From NCBI GenBank assembly GCA_020634035.1, contig JACKCM010000004.1, positions 558,001 to 622,000 on the forward strand: a stretch of DNA of 64,000 bases. Direction: 5' to 3'. Made by a program: the position numbers and the translations under genes. The stretch comes from Candidatus Obscuribacterales bacterium (GTDB lineage Bacteria > Cyanobacteriota > Vampirovibrionia > Obscuribacterales > Obscuribacteraceae). A model generated the notes under the pieces. The model searched no databases. It was given only the letters and a program-made list of their open reading frames with translations, and had not been told where the DNA came from. This document shows, one piece after another, positions 25,769 to 35,156 of the stretch. Position 1 is the first letter of the stretch; each line of letters begins with the position of its first letter.

Positions 25769-27685
25769 TTGGTAGATGTGTTCTTGAAAAGATATTCGAT
25801 AGTCGAATCAGGTTTCCAGCCCTCTTTCTACCACCTCTACCGGAGGACTACCTCCGCATGCCTCGTTTTGCTGCTGCTCACTCTTGAGCTGAGCCTGGCG
25901 CCTGTCTATGGTGAAGACCTTCGCATCGACAGACCGGCGACGGCGGCGGCGGCGGCGACTGCTACTGCCGATTCTTCTTTGTCAAGAATAACTAGACCGG
26001 AAGCTAAGAATGCGGTCACCGGTTCTGGCTCTACACCTGCCAAAGCACCACCGGTAGTGAATCAGACTCCGGCTAAAGACAAGATGCCTCCGGTTGCACC
26101 CAGCTTCAAACCGGCGGCCCAGGCGCAGCCGCAGCTGATAAAGCAGACTCCTAAGTTGGCCGACGAAAAACCGTCAGCTCCAGCGAAGCAAGAGAAGCCG
26201 GCAGCACCGCCGGTAGTGAAAGGATCGGGAAGTGCCGATATGCCCGAGATTGCCGGAGAGGACAAGTATCCGGTGGTAGGTCGCCTGGAGAATCTGACCT
26301 TTGGTCGCACCAGCCCGGATCGTGATGTCGCGTCGCGCTTGAGCAGTCTGGAAAACTCTATCTTTGCCAGGACCTACAGCGAAGAGTCTCTTTTCGATAG
26401 GACAGAACGTCTGAAGCGAACTCTTTTGGGCACTGATACTTACGATCCTGCTATGGCGGTCGGTGCCCCGGATTTAGATCCTTACGCCTACACTGATCTA
26501 GACTCTCCAGTGCTGGAGCTGAGAAATAAGGACGCTGACTTCTCTTATCTCGATGAGATGGCTAAAAATCCCGATAATCGAGAAGAGCAGCCCCTTACCG
26601 TATTGCAGGCCTATTGCGAAGAACTTATTAACTTCGAGCGACGTAAACGCAATCTAGAACCGCTCGAGAACGACAAATTGATTCAAGATATGGCCGAACA
26701 GCAGATGGTGGAAATGCTCGAGCTGAGACAGTTGTCCCATAGTGATCAGTATGGTCAAAACCCCGATAGACGCTACACTCTGGGGGGAGGAACCGACGCA
26801 ATCAGTGAAGGTTTAGTGGCAGTGAGCACCGCCGACCTACCTTCGTCTAAGCTCACCAAAGCGGCTGTCTGTGTGTTGCTCAAGAAGATGCTGATGCGTC
26901 AGGACGATAGAGAGGCGCTGCTCTCCGCCGAAGCCACCCATCTGGCTTCTTCTTTCGGCGTCAATCGAAATGGCACCAAGCTCTTCGGCTGCACCGAAGT
27001 TTTGACCAGGCACTCAAAAATGGAGCCTCTGGCAAAGACGGCTAAGTTAGGAGAGAAGGTGACGGTGGCAGGAGAGATCTTCAAGCCTTATCAATTCGAC
27101 AAAATAACCCTGGCCTGGGAGGAAGCTCTAGACTCGCCTATAGAAGAAGAGCCTGGCTCCGATGAGGCTCTGCCCTACTTCCCTCCTTTAGATTATGTCG
27201 CCTATGACACCAAATCAGAACGAGATCACACGAAAGCGATCACCGCCTTGAAAGCGATAGGGGTGATGGCTGCTATCGCCGGTGGAATGTTCGTTCCGCC
27301 GGTTGCGCTTGCCGCACCGCTGATTGTGCTTGCCGGTCCGGGTGCTTCAGAAATGAGACCCCAGTCGGATATTCCGGTAAAGGGCGGTGTCAAGTTGAGC
27401 GGATCGAATTTTAAGGTCCATCTTCCTCTCGACAATGAGAACCAGGGAGGGCTCTACTATGTCACTGTCTGGGCCAGTCTCGGTGAAGGCTCGAAACCTT
27501 TTGCCGTAAGCCGGCGAGCCATTCTGGTAACCGGTGGCGATAGCAAAGAAGAAACAAATAAAAAGAAAGACACGTCGCAAGAGAATTCGCAGCCGATTGA
27601 GTACACTAATGGTGATGAGAATAAAGACGGAAACGGAAACAAGAACGGTGACGGAAAGAGTGACAGTCAGGACCAGGGTATATAG
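25769..27685 (+). CDS. Exported protein with RLExLxFG repeats and a CAP/SCP-like domain
   Basis: About 638 residues. The signal peptide is SACLVLLLLTLELSLAPVYG. Then comes an Ala/Pro/Lys-rich linker, a repeat pair at about 170-225 (GRLENLTFG..., SLENSIFAR..., RLKRTLLG), and a CAP/SCP-like domain at about 270-400 (INFERRKRNLEPLENDKLIQ, LSHSDQYG, SEGLVAV). The C-terminus has an Ig-like part and a charged tail. CAP domains are secreted and bind lipids or act in cell-wall contexts. The start is uncertain: TTG at 25769, or GTG at 25778. Its tail overlaps the start of the VWA gene. The repeat module also occurs in the protein at 45665. Confidence 0.75.
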   Translation: MVDVFLKRYSIVESGFQPSFYHLYRRTTSACLVLLLLTLELSLAPVYGEDLRIDRPATAAAAATATADSSLSRITRPEAKNAVTGSGSTPAKAPPVVNQTPAKDKMPPVAPSFKPAAQAQPQLIKQTPKLADEKPSAPAKQEKPAAPPVVKGSGSADMPEIAGEDKYPVVGRLENLTFGRTSPDRDVASRLSSLENSIFARTYSEESLFDRTERLKRTLLGTDTYDPAMAVGAPDLDPYAYTDLDSPVLELRNKDADFSYLDEMAKNPDNREEQPLTVLQAYCEELINFERRKRNLEPLENDKLIQDMAEQQMVEMLELRQLSHSDQYGQNPDRRYTLGGGTDAISEGLVAVSTADLPSSKLTKAAVCVLLKKMLMRQDDREALLSAEATHLASSFGVNRNGTKLFGCTEVLTRHSKMEPLAKTAKLGEKVTVAGEIFKPYQFDKITLAWEEALDSPIEEEPGSDEALPYFPPLDYVAYDTKSERDHTKAITALKAIGVMAAIAGGMFVPPVALAAPLIVLAGPGASEMRPQSDIPVKGGVKLSGSNFKVHLPLDNENQGGLYYVTVWASLGEGSKPFAVSRRAILVTGGDSKEETNKKKDTSQENSQPIEYTNGDENKDGNGNKNGDGKSDSQDQGI

Positions 27686-28706
27686 AATCGCGTCGCATCC
27701 CATATGCGCCAGGTTCTTTGGAGTCTTTGGAATCTTTTCGGTCCTATCTTCGTTACTGATCTTTATTGCTTCGGCGAGGGCTGAGAACTCGATACCGGAT
27801 ATGCCTAAACCGGTGCTCGAAAGCGGGACTTCTTCAACCACGCTCTCAACCGGAACGGCGTCTACTACTTTATCGACAGGGACTGCTTCTACTACGCTTT
27901 CGACCGGCACTGCTTCTACTACGCTTGAAGCGGGCACCGCGTCCATGATGATCAAAGCAAGAGCGATCAAAAAACAGAAGCCGACCACAATTCTCTTTGT
28001 GCTGGACGCCTCTTTGAGCATGAAAGAGACCATCGACCGAGATGAGCATGGCAGGAAGATTCAGAAGATAGATGCAGCCAAACAGGTTTTGCAAAAAGCG
28101 ATGATGAAGATTCCCACCGGGGTCGATGTCGGTTTGCGTGTCTTCGGTCATCTCAGTCAACCAGGACTGGAATGTCAGGCCACTGCTCTGTTGGTACCGC
28201 CGGGCAAAGGAAACAGAACCGCTATCATCAGCCGGGTTCGACCGATCCGACCGACGGGTCTGACCCCGCTAACCTACGCCTTGCATCAGGCCGCAGAATA
28301 TGACCTGCGTCGGGCACCGGGTCAGAAGACGATTATTTTGATCACCGACGGTGTAGACACCTGTGGTCATGATCCCTGTGCGTACATTAAGACTCTCAGA
28401 CCCCGGGGCATAGACCTCAAAGTCGATATAGTCGGTCTCGATATTCGCAGGGATTTTGCCAAGAAGAAACTCGACTGTATCGCCACCAGTTCCGGCGGCA
28501 AGTACTATGACGCCAACACCGCCGCCGATTTGATCGATTCAGTTTCCCATAGCGTATCCCAGGCTATATCGGGAGAAGTTATCATCGGCGGCTCAGAGGA
28601 GAGCAAGATAAAAAACACTCTGACCCCGGCGGAGCTCATACCGATTTTGCCCATGGATCACTTTGATAAATCCGATCCTAAGACTAAGAATCAGAATCAG
28701 AAATAG
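27648..28706 (+). CDS. Exported von Willebrand factor A domain protein
   Basis: About 352 residues. The frame is open further upstream inside the CAP gene, but GTG at 27648 (SD GGAAA about 9 nt ahead) or GTG at 27660 gives a normal signal peptide (ARFFGVFGIFSVLSSLLIFIASARA). Then a 9-residue tandem repeat of GTASTTLST type, followed by one VWA domain with the MIDAS motif DASLSMKE, Thr in GLTPLTYALH and Asp in ITDGVDTCGHD. It probably binds a divalent metal and a protein ligand. It overlaps the CAP gene by about 38 bp and lies 3 bp before the GT-C gene; the three look like one operon. Confidence 0.82.
   Translation: MTERVTVRTRVYRIASHPICARFFGVFGIFSVLSSLLIFIASARAENSIPDMPKPVLESGTSSTTLSTGTASTTLSTGTASTTLSTGTASTTLEAGTASMMIKARAIKKQKPTTILFVLDASLSMKETIDRDEHGRKIQKIDAAKQVLQKAMMKIPTGVDVGLRVFGHLSQPGLECQATALLVPPGKGNRTAIISRVRPIRPTGLTPLTYALHQAAEYDLRRAPGQKTIILITDGVDTCGHDPCAYIKTLRPRGIDLKVDIVGLDIRRDFAKKKLDCIATSSGGKYYDANTAADLIDSVSHSVSQAISGEVIIGGSEESKIKNTLTPAELIPILPMDHFDKSDPKTKNQNQK
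27825..27932 (+). repeat. Four in-frame 27-bp tandem repeats in the VWA gene
   Basis: Each unit encodes nine residues: GTSSTTLST, GTASTTLST twice, GTASTTLEA. The DNA copies differ at third positions, so the array is not a very recent expansion. It forms the Ser/Thr linker between the signal peptide and the VWA domain and could be a glycosylation site; that is inference. Confidence 0.8.
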
Positions 28707-28709
28707 AGA

Positions 28710-31100
28710 ATGACCAGCAAGGAGTCCACCATAGACAGGGATAGCGCCGCAGGCGGTGGAGACCTTTTGCTTCGGCTGGTTCTCTGTCTGCTCATTGTCG
28801 CCATCGTATTCGGTGTTTATTTCCGCACGCTCAGTGTCGGATTTCTGCTCGATGACTTCTATCACATGGACTATTTGCTGCGGGCTTTCGATGGCGACAA
28901 CTCCGAGCTCATGAAAGTCCTTTTCGGCTCCTGGTCAGGTCCTACCGGCTTGAACAGCTTTCGACCCCTGACCTCCTTCGGACTCATGGTCGATTTTGTG
29001 CTCTGGAAAGAGAACGCTTTCGGCTATCATCTCTCCAACCTTTTAATGTACTCTTCCACCTGTCTTTGTGTTTTCTGGCTGGTCAGTCGGGTCCTGGCCA
29101 ATCTGGGGCGCTCATCGTTATTGGCTGCATTTCTAGCCGGGGCGCTCTTTGCTCTCTATCCTATTCATCCTGAATCTGTCGCCTGGATAATCGGCAGAGT
29201 CGACACCCAGTGTGTCCTATTCTTCCTGCTTTCTCTGATATTTTATTTCAAGCACCGAAAACGAGGCAGCAACCTCTTTCTTATTCTCTCTTTCGTTTTC
29301 TTCCTCGCTTCTCTGACTACCAAAGAGATGGCCGTGGTACTGCCGGTAGTGGTGGCAGCAGCAGAGCTCTTGCTCGCCGATGATCTCGGTTGGCAGAAGC
29401 GAACAAAACCTTCTCGATTGATTTTAGTCGCTTCCTTTTTCGCTTTCCTGGCTGTTTTCGCCGTGGTTCGCACTGCTGCAATAGGCACCCTGGTGGGAGG
29501 ATACGGTGACAGCAGTCCAGGGTCTACATTGAGCCTGTTGCGTAACTTTCTCGATGTCGATACGATGAAGAAAATCATCTTCGGTGTCAACGAAGAAAAT
29601 CCTTTGAAGCGTGATCTGAGCACCTGGGCAACAGCCGCTTTCTTGCTTTCTATGCTGCCTCTTCTCTACAGTTTGATATCGAAAAGATATCTGCGCCTGG
29701 TGCTCTTTCTTTTGCTCTGGCTCGCGGTATCTTTGCTGCCCACCTTTCAGATCTGGCATATTTATCCCAATCTGGTCGGGTCGAGATTGTTCTTTCTTGG
29801 TTCCGTCCCCTTCTGCATGCTGATTGCTATTGCAAGTGTTCTGCCATTTTCTGATTTCCCCGAGAAGCTAGAAAAAATTACGGTCGCCTTCAGAACTGTT
29901 TCGATACTGGCGGCAGTGGCGCTCGGACTTTTCTGGCTGGTGGCGGTACGTCAAAATCTTCAAATTTGGGTTCGAGCCGGTGACGAAATCAGACAGATAC
30001 ACAGTCATGTGGAGCGTCTTGCCGGAGCCGATGCAAAAGGAAAAGGCAAGCTTCTTTATTTTGTCGATCTTCCTCAAGACGATGCCGGTGCCGGATTGAT
30101 AGGACGTCCGGAGTACATGCGCACGATGCTCAGCCCGCCCCTGGCTCGTCAGGACTTCGAAGAGCTGGTGATTACAAGTGAGCGCATTCTCTCGCGCAAT
30201 CGTGAGTTTATCTATCCCGGTCTAATAGAGGGTGTGGTCGAAAGTCCGCAGTTGAAAGAGATCTTGCTCTGGAACCAGAAAGATAGAGCCTTCAAGCCCT
30301 GGCGTTTTCCGGCAGGCAAGAAGCCGGCTATTGGAGAAGCGATTCCACTAACTCTAAAGACTCAAAAAGACAAGCAGTTCTGGTTTCGGACAGATGCGGG
30401 CGGTTTGAATCCGTTCGGTGTGGGTGCCTTGAAGCTTGAGCTTCCCGGTTCTTCGATAACACCGGATAAATTGAAAGCGAGACTGCTCTATAGATCCAGT
30501 CACCAGCCGCCCTCCTGGATAGACTATTCGAATGGACCGGTAATGGACACAGACGGTTATTTCATTCCTTATTGGAACCGGTCCTGGTTATTGAACGGAG
30601 AGATTACCGAAGTAGGCATAGAGTTTATGGATCTGCCACCAGGCTTCTCCGGTGCGTCTCCACCCAAACTTACAGCATTGCCCGCAGCTCAATTTTTCCC
30701 TTCTATAGAATTGAACGATTGTACCCCTGTGGACGAGGATGAGCGTTCGATAGCGCGGATGATAAAGCTGCCCTGTGACAGCATCTCTCCTATTAAGGTT
30801 TCATACAACGTGGAAGCCATCCCCGGCGCTGAAGCAGTGATGGTGATGGTGGCATTACCGGAGCAGTCGATTACAGTCTATCCGGGCGATGAGCTGCCTG
30901 CCGATGCCTGCCTTCTCTTCAAAAAACGTCTGGACAATCTCAAAGGCGAAATCGCCATTCCGGATAATCTGATCAATAAATCCATCGGCAGGCACCAGGT
31001 TGTGGTCCTGGCTGTCGATAAGCAAGGCAAGCCCCTGGGCTATTTGAGCGAGCCCAGAATCTTTGAAATCTGTCCGGACCGACCGCCCGAGATCAAATAG
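28710..31100 (+). CDS. GT-C type polytopic membrane protein (PMT/TMTC-like) with large C-terminal domain
   Basis: 796 residues. After the first hydrophobic segment comes LLDDFYHMD, the acidic motif of GT-C glycosyltransferases, and then NSFRPLTS, FGYHLSNLL and LYPIHPESVAWIIGRVD, a pattern seen in TMTC-like proteins. About 10-11 hydrophobic segments reach residue 415. The rest (about 420-796) is a hydrophilic, probably exported domain with no recognised motif. Likely role: transfer of a sugar from a polyprenyl carrier to an exported protein or glycan. Its neighbours, the exported VWA and CAP proteins, are possible acceptors (inference). Confidence 0.75.
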   Translation: MTSKESTIDRDSAAGGGDLLLRLVLCLLIVAIVFGVYFRTLSVGFLLDDFYHMDYLLRAFDGDNSELMKVLFGSWSGPTGLNSFRPLTSFGLMVDFVLWKENAFGYHLSNLLMYSSTCLCVFWLVSRVLANLGRSSLLAAFLAGALFALYPIHPESVAWIIGRVDTQCVLFFLLSLIFYFKHRKRGSNLFLILSFVFFLASLTTKEMAVVLPVVVAAAELLLADDLGWQKRTKPSRLILVASFFAFLAVFAVVRTAAIGTLVGGYGDSSPGSTLSLLRNFLDVDTMKKIIFGVNEENPLKRDLSTWATAAFLLSMLPLLYSLISKRYLRLVLFLLLWLAVSLLPTFQIWHIYPNLVGSRLFFLGSVPFCMLIAIASVLPFSDFPEKLEKITVAFRTVSILAAVALGLFWLVAVRQNLQIWVRAGDEIRQIHSHVERLAGADAKGKGKLLYFVDLPQDDAGAGLIGRPEYMRTMLSPPLARQDFEELVITSERILSRNREFIYPGLIEGVVESPQLKEILLWNQKDRAFKPWRFPAGKKPAIGEAIPLTLKTQKDKQFWFRTDAGGLNPFGVGALKLELPGSSITPDKLKARLLYRSSHQPPSWIDYSNGPVMDTDGYFIPYWNRSWLLNGEITEVGIEFMDLPPGFSGASPPKLTALPAAQFFPSIELNDCTPVDEDERSIARMIKLPCDSISPIKVSYNVEAIPGAEAVMVMVALPEQSITVYPGDELPADACLLFKKRLDNLKGEIAIPDNLINKSIGRHQVVVLAVDKQGKPLGYLSEPRIFEICPDRPPEIK

Positions 31101-31105
31101 ACAAT

Positions 31106-32680
31106 TTAGAGGTCGTTTTTCAGGTCGCCGGAAGTATTCAGCGAGACATGGCTTCTCGAGATTACACTGGCGGTTATTCTGTCGCCGACCGAACCGTAGA
31201 GGTTGGTGAGCCAGATCGGATAGACACCGAAAGCCAGAATAGATATGGCGAGACAGGCTCCGACCACCCGTTCTGTTACCGAGGCATCATAGAGATGGCC
31301 TTTCCATTTAGGCTGTTCCGGTCCGTAGAAAAGACGCTTGAGCAGCCAGAGCATATAGCCTGCTGTGAGCACCACGCCCAGTGCGGCCAGATAGATCCAA
31401 CTTCTGGTCCAGTCTCCATGGAGAGCAGAATATGCCATCGGAGAGGTGATGGTGCCGTAGAAAATGGTTACTTCTCCAACGAAGCCGGATAGCGCCGGTA
31501 GACCCAGGTTGGCCATGGTGGCGAACATCCAGAAGTAGAAGAGAATCGGCATCTTGAAAGCAAGACCGCCGCCTATCTCTGGCAGCAACCTTGTATGGGT
31601 CCTCTCGTAGACACATCCGACCAGGAAGAAGAGCATGGCCGAGATAAAGCCGTGGGAGAGCATCTGGAAGATTGCTCCGTTGACGGCTGTATTAGAGAGA
31701 GAGCCTATACCCAGCAAGATAAAGCCCATGTGGGAGACGCTGGAGAAAGCGATGATTCGCTTCATGTCCTGTTGAACCAGGCAGGCTATCGCTCCCCAGA
31801 GAATGTTGATTGCACCCAGTGCCACTATCTGCGGTCCGTACTCGACGAAGAAAGCAGGGAAGAAGCCCATGCAGATTCTGACCAGACCGTAGGAGCCCAT
31901 CTTGAGCAAAAGGCCTGCCAGGATCATAGAAATAGGTGTGGGCGCTTCTACGTGAGCATCGGGCAACCACGTGTGGAAGGGAACGGAAGGGAGCTTGATA
32001 ATGAAAGCCAGGAAGAAGCAGAGGCAGGCAATGCTTTGACTGGACACCGGCAGATTGGTAGCCGAAGAGGCAAGCACGCTCATGTTGAAAGAAGCAGCGC
32101 TTGGATCTATCGCCATCAGCTCTGAATAGGTATACAGCAAGCCGGCCAGCATGATGACGCCGCCGAAGAATGTGTACAAGAGAAACTTCATGGCTGCATA
32201 GCCACGTCTGGGTCCACCCCAGATTGCGATCAAGAAGTACATCGGGACCAGTTCCAGTTCATACATGACGAAGAACTGAACCAGGTTTTGCGAGACGAAT
32301 ACTCCAAGCACTGAAAACGTAAGCAGCATCACAAGGCTGTAATAGAGCTTGCAGCGTTTGGTTATTGAATAGCTCGCCAGTACCGACATCAAGGTGACGA
32401 ATGTTGTCAGAAGAACCATCGAGAGGCTCAGACCATCGACACCGACATGATAGGCAAGACTCACCGGGGTGGTCACCCAGGGTTGGTAGGTGACGAACTG
32501 CATGCTGGCGTTGCCGAAGTGGAACTGACCGAGAATGATGAGCGACACAACAAACATTGCAAGACTGAATCCGATAGCCATGCCCCGGGCACTCTTTTCG
32601 TTCGGCACCAGTGGAATGAGGATTGTTGCTAATAACGGTAATAGTAATAAGATGTTCAAATAAAGTGCGTTGTCGTTCAC
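31106..32680 (-). CDS. nuoM: NADH-quinone oxidoreductase subunit M (complex I, NdhD-like)
   Basis: 524 residues from a GTG with SD GAGG. About 14 hydrophobic segments. Proton-antiporter core motifs are present: VMYELELVPMYFLIAIWGG with the key Glu, FLAFIIKLPSVPFHTWLPDAHVEAPTPISMILAGLLLKMGSYGLVR, and DMKRIIAFSSVSHMGF. It is one of the proton-pumping membrane-arm subunits of complex I. It diverges from nuoL; other complex I genes are not in the window. Confidence 0.95.
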   Translation of the reverse strand: MNDNALYLNILLLLPLLATILIPLVPNEKSARGMAIGFSLAMFVVSLIILGQFHFGNASMQFVTYQPWVTTPVSLAYHVGVDGLSLSMVLLTTFVTLMSVLASYSITKRCKLYYSLVMLLTFSVLGVFVSQNLVQFFVMYELELVPMYFLIAIWGGPRRGYAAMKFLLYTFFGGVIMLAGLLYTYSELMAIDPSAASFNMSVLASSATNLPVSSQSIACLCFFLAFIIKLPSVPFHTWLPDAHVEAPTPISMILAGLLLKMGSYGLVRICMGFFPAFFVEYGPQIVALGAINILWGAIACLVQQDMKRIIAFSSVSHMGFILLGIGSLSNTAVNGAIFQMLSHGFISAMLFFLVGCVYERTHTRLLPEIGGGLAFKMPILFYFWMFATMANLGLPALSGFVGEVTIFYGTITSPMAYSALHGDWTRSWIYLAALGVVLTAGYMLWLLKRLFYGPEQPKWKGHLYDASVTERVVGACLAISILAFGVYPIWLTNLYGSVGDRITASVISRSHVSLNTSGDLKNDL

Positions 32681-33084
32681 TTCTTCGCCTCGCCAGCTTT
32701 TCTTCTGCGTTCGTTTTGCGTAACTAGTAATTTAAGGAAACAGGTCACACAGTATATAAGGGTCGGTTCGATTCCTGCCAGCGATTTTGGTACCAAAACC
32801 CCCTCTTTGAAGAATTATTGAAATGAAAAATCTTTTCACCCTCGATATGTGATTCGGAAGCATCCTGACCGGATGCCACCAGCTATCAATCATTCAGGGT
32901 AGCCAAGAACCATGGCTGGTGCTCGAAAGATCTTCTTGAGATCCAGGCTGAGCCCACTTCGCTTAAAGCGTGCTTTATCAACCGGGCAAGAATGCCACCG
33001 GTCCATGTATATTATTGAAGCCAAATATTCACGGCATTTACTATCGAAAAATCTGACTTTCGTCAGAAGTGGAGAGCGCTACCG
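32681..33084. other. Divergent nuoM/nuoL intergenic region
   Basis: 404 bp with no coding character. It must carry the promoters of both complex I genes, though none stands out. Two small dyads were seen: TGAAAA-ATC-TTTTCA at 32824-32838 and CGCTTAAAGCG at 32960-32970. A tRNA-T-arm-like string (GGTTCGATTCC at 32765) has no tRNA around it. Confidence 0.45.
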
Positions 33085-35103
33085 ATGACCCCCGAGTTTC
33101 TTAGAGCTTGCGTTGAGAATTCATGGATGATTGTGGCATTACCGTTTTTCGTCGGTTTTGCGATCATCACCTGTTTTATGCTTGCCGGTCTTGATATAGG
33201 CCAGCGTCGCTGGTTCAAGACATCGAGCATGGTGCTCTCGGTTGGAGCGATCACCATCGGCTTCCTGCACTCTCTTTTGATTTTGCAAGCTTTCTTGGTC
33301 GATCCCAGTCTTTCCGGTTTCCAGCTCAACTTCGACTGGTTCACCTGTGAGCAGTTCAAGCTCTCTGTGGGTATCCTCGTAGATAACCTGACTGTGATGA
33401 TGCTCATTGTCGTGACCACGGTGAGCATGCTGGTTCAAATCTACACCCATGGCTACATGCGTGATGATCCCGGTTATGCCAGGTTCTATTCTTATCTATC
33501 TTTATTTACCGGCTCCATGCTCGGTCTGGTTGTCTCCACCAACCTCTTTCAGATGTATGGTTTCTGGGAACTGGTCGGGGTGTGCAGTTACTTCCTTATC
33601 GGTTTCTGGTGGTATAAAAACTCCGCTGCGGCGGCTTGTTTAAAAGCTTTCGTCGTTAACAGAGTCGGTGACTTCGGTTTTCTTATCGGTGTTTTGATGT
33701 TCTTCTTCGTGACCAAAGAGTTCTGGTCCGGTGGAACTATTCTTGCCTTCACCAAAGAAGTGGGCGGCAACGACCTTGCCGGAGCGATTCAACAGGCGGT
33801 GGCATCCAACACCCTGGCTCCTGATGCCGGTTTTGTCCTCACCGTAATTGCGCTTCTCATCTTCATGGGACCGATGGCCAAGTCGGCGCAGTTCCCCTTG
33901 CACGTATGGCTGCCCGATGCCATGGAAGGCCCCACACCTATATCAGCGCTTATCCATGCTGCCACCATGGTGGCAGCCGGTATCTACCTTGTGGCTAGAG
34001 CCTACCCCGTCTTCCTTTCTCCCACCGGAGGAACCGATAGCACCGCCCTTCTTGTGGTCGCTTCGGTCGGTGCCTTCACCGCTTTCATGGCTGCCACCAT
34101 CGCCATGAGTCAGTACGACATCAAGCGGGTTCTCGCCTGGTCGACCTGTTCGCAGCTCGGTTATATGTTCGTCGGTCTGGGCGCCGGTGCTTTTTCAGCC
34201 GGTCTCTTCCACCTGATGACGCACGCTTTCTTCAAAGCGATGCTCTTCCTCGGTAGTGGTGCCGTGATCATCGGTCTGCACCATGAACAGGATATTAGAA
34301 AGATGGGCGGTCTCATGGGACCGATGAAAAAGACAGCGATTCCATTTTTAATCGGTACCGCAACCATTGCAGGATGCCCGCCATTTGCAGCTTTCTTCTC
34401 TAAAGATGAGATCGTCTCGGCGGCTTATGCCTACAATCCTATTATAGGTATTGTCCTGATCGTCACCGCCGGTCTTACCGCGTTCTACATGTTCCGCCTC
34501 TATTTCCTGGTCTTCTCAGGAGAGTTCCGCGGTCATGGTGAACCCCATGAAGTAAGTCCTGTCATGTGGGGACCGCTCTGGGCTCTGGCTGTGCCTTCTT
34601 TGTTTGCCGGAGTAATGCTCGGCTTCAACAAGCTCTCTTTCTTCGAGAATACCCCTGCAGCTAACGCCTTCGGCAGTTTCGTCTACTTCGGTCATCCGCA
34701 CCAGGAAGTGGTCAACTGGAGCATGGTCGGTATCTCGACCGGTGTTGCCTTGCTCGGCTTTATCGTCGCCTATGTAATGTATGTGGCGAAGTCCTGGACT
34801 CCCAACGAAGCGATTGCCAAAAATCAGGGGCTGCTCTATCGCATCTCATACAACAAATGGTATATCGACCATTTCTATCTCTGGTTGGTGAACAGCATCT
34901 TCCTGCCCGCCTTTGAGAATGTCTGGAGAGTGCTCGATAGTGTCTTTGTCGATCAGGTGATTGTGAACGGCTCCAGCATCGTCACGGTGGCAACCGGTGA
35001 GGCTCTGCGTTATACCCAGACCGGTCGGGGACAGTATTATGCCCTGGTCATCTTCTTCTGGGTGGCGGTGCTTGCCTGGATAGGCTTTATCTTCTGCCCG
35101 TGA
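33085..35103 (+). CDS. nuoL: NADH-quinone oxidoreductase subunit L (complex I, NdhF-like)
   Basis: 672 residues with about 16 hydrophobic segments. Seen: MYGFWELVGVCSYFLIGFWW, KAFVVNRVGDFGFLIG, GPMAKSAQFPLHVWLPDAMEGPTPISALIHAATMVAAGIYLVAR, and DIKRVLAWSTCSQLGYMFVGLG, all hallmark NuoL antiporter motifs, then the long C-terminal lateral-helix part ending in a hydrophobic segment. It is the distal proton-pumping subunit. SD GGAGAG lies about 11 nt upstream. A His-rich small protein gene follows 53 bp downstream. Confidence 0.96.
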   Translation: MTPEFLRACVENSWMIVALPFFVGFAIITCFMLAGLDIGQRRWFKTSSMVLSVGAITIGFLHSLLILQAFLVDPSLSGFQLNFDWFTCEQFKLSVGILVDNLTVMMLIVVTTVSMLVQIYTHGYMRDDPGYARFYSYLSLFTGSMLGLVVSTNLFQMYGFWELVGVCSYFLIGFWWYKNSAAAACLKAFVVNRVGDFGFLIGVLMFFFVTKEFWSGGTILAFTKEVGGNDLAGAIQQAVASNTLAPDAGFVLTVIALLIFMGPMAKSAQFPLHVWLPDAMEGPTPISALIHAATMVAAGIYLVARAYPVFLSPTGGTDSTALLVVASVGAFTAFMAATIAMSQYDIKRVLAWSTCSQLGYMFVGLGAGAFSAGLFHLMTHAFFKAMLFLGSGAVIIGLHHEQDIRKMGGLMGPMKKTAIPFLIGTATIAGCPPFAAFFSKDEIVSAAYAYNPIIGIVLIVTAGLTAFYMFRLYFLVFSGEFRGHGEPHEVSPVMWGPLWALAVPSLFAGVMLGFNKLSFFENTPAANAFGSFVYFGHPHQEVVNWSMVGISTGVALLGFIVAYVMYVAKSWTPNEAIAKNQGLLYRISYNKWYIDHFYLWLVNSIFLPAFENVWRVLDSVFVDQVIVNGSSIVTVATGEALRYTQTGRGQYYALVIFFWVAVLAWIGFIFCP

Positions 35104-35156
35104 TCCTGAATTTTTGAGTTTTTGTCTGACTGCATAGAATTCACCAAGAGGTTGAC

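Noticed and set aside
32765..32775. tRNA T-arm-like string GGTTCGATTCC
   Set aside because: The flanking stem has a mismatch, and no acceptor, D or anticodon arm can be formed upstream.
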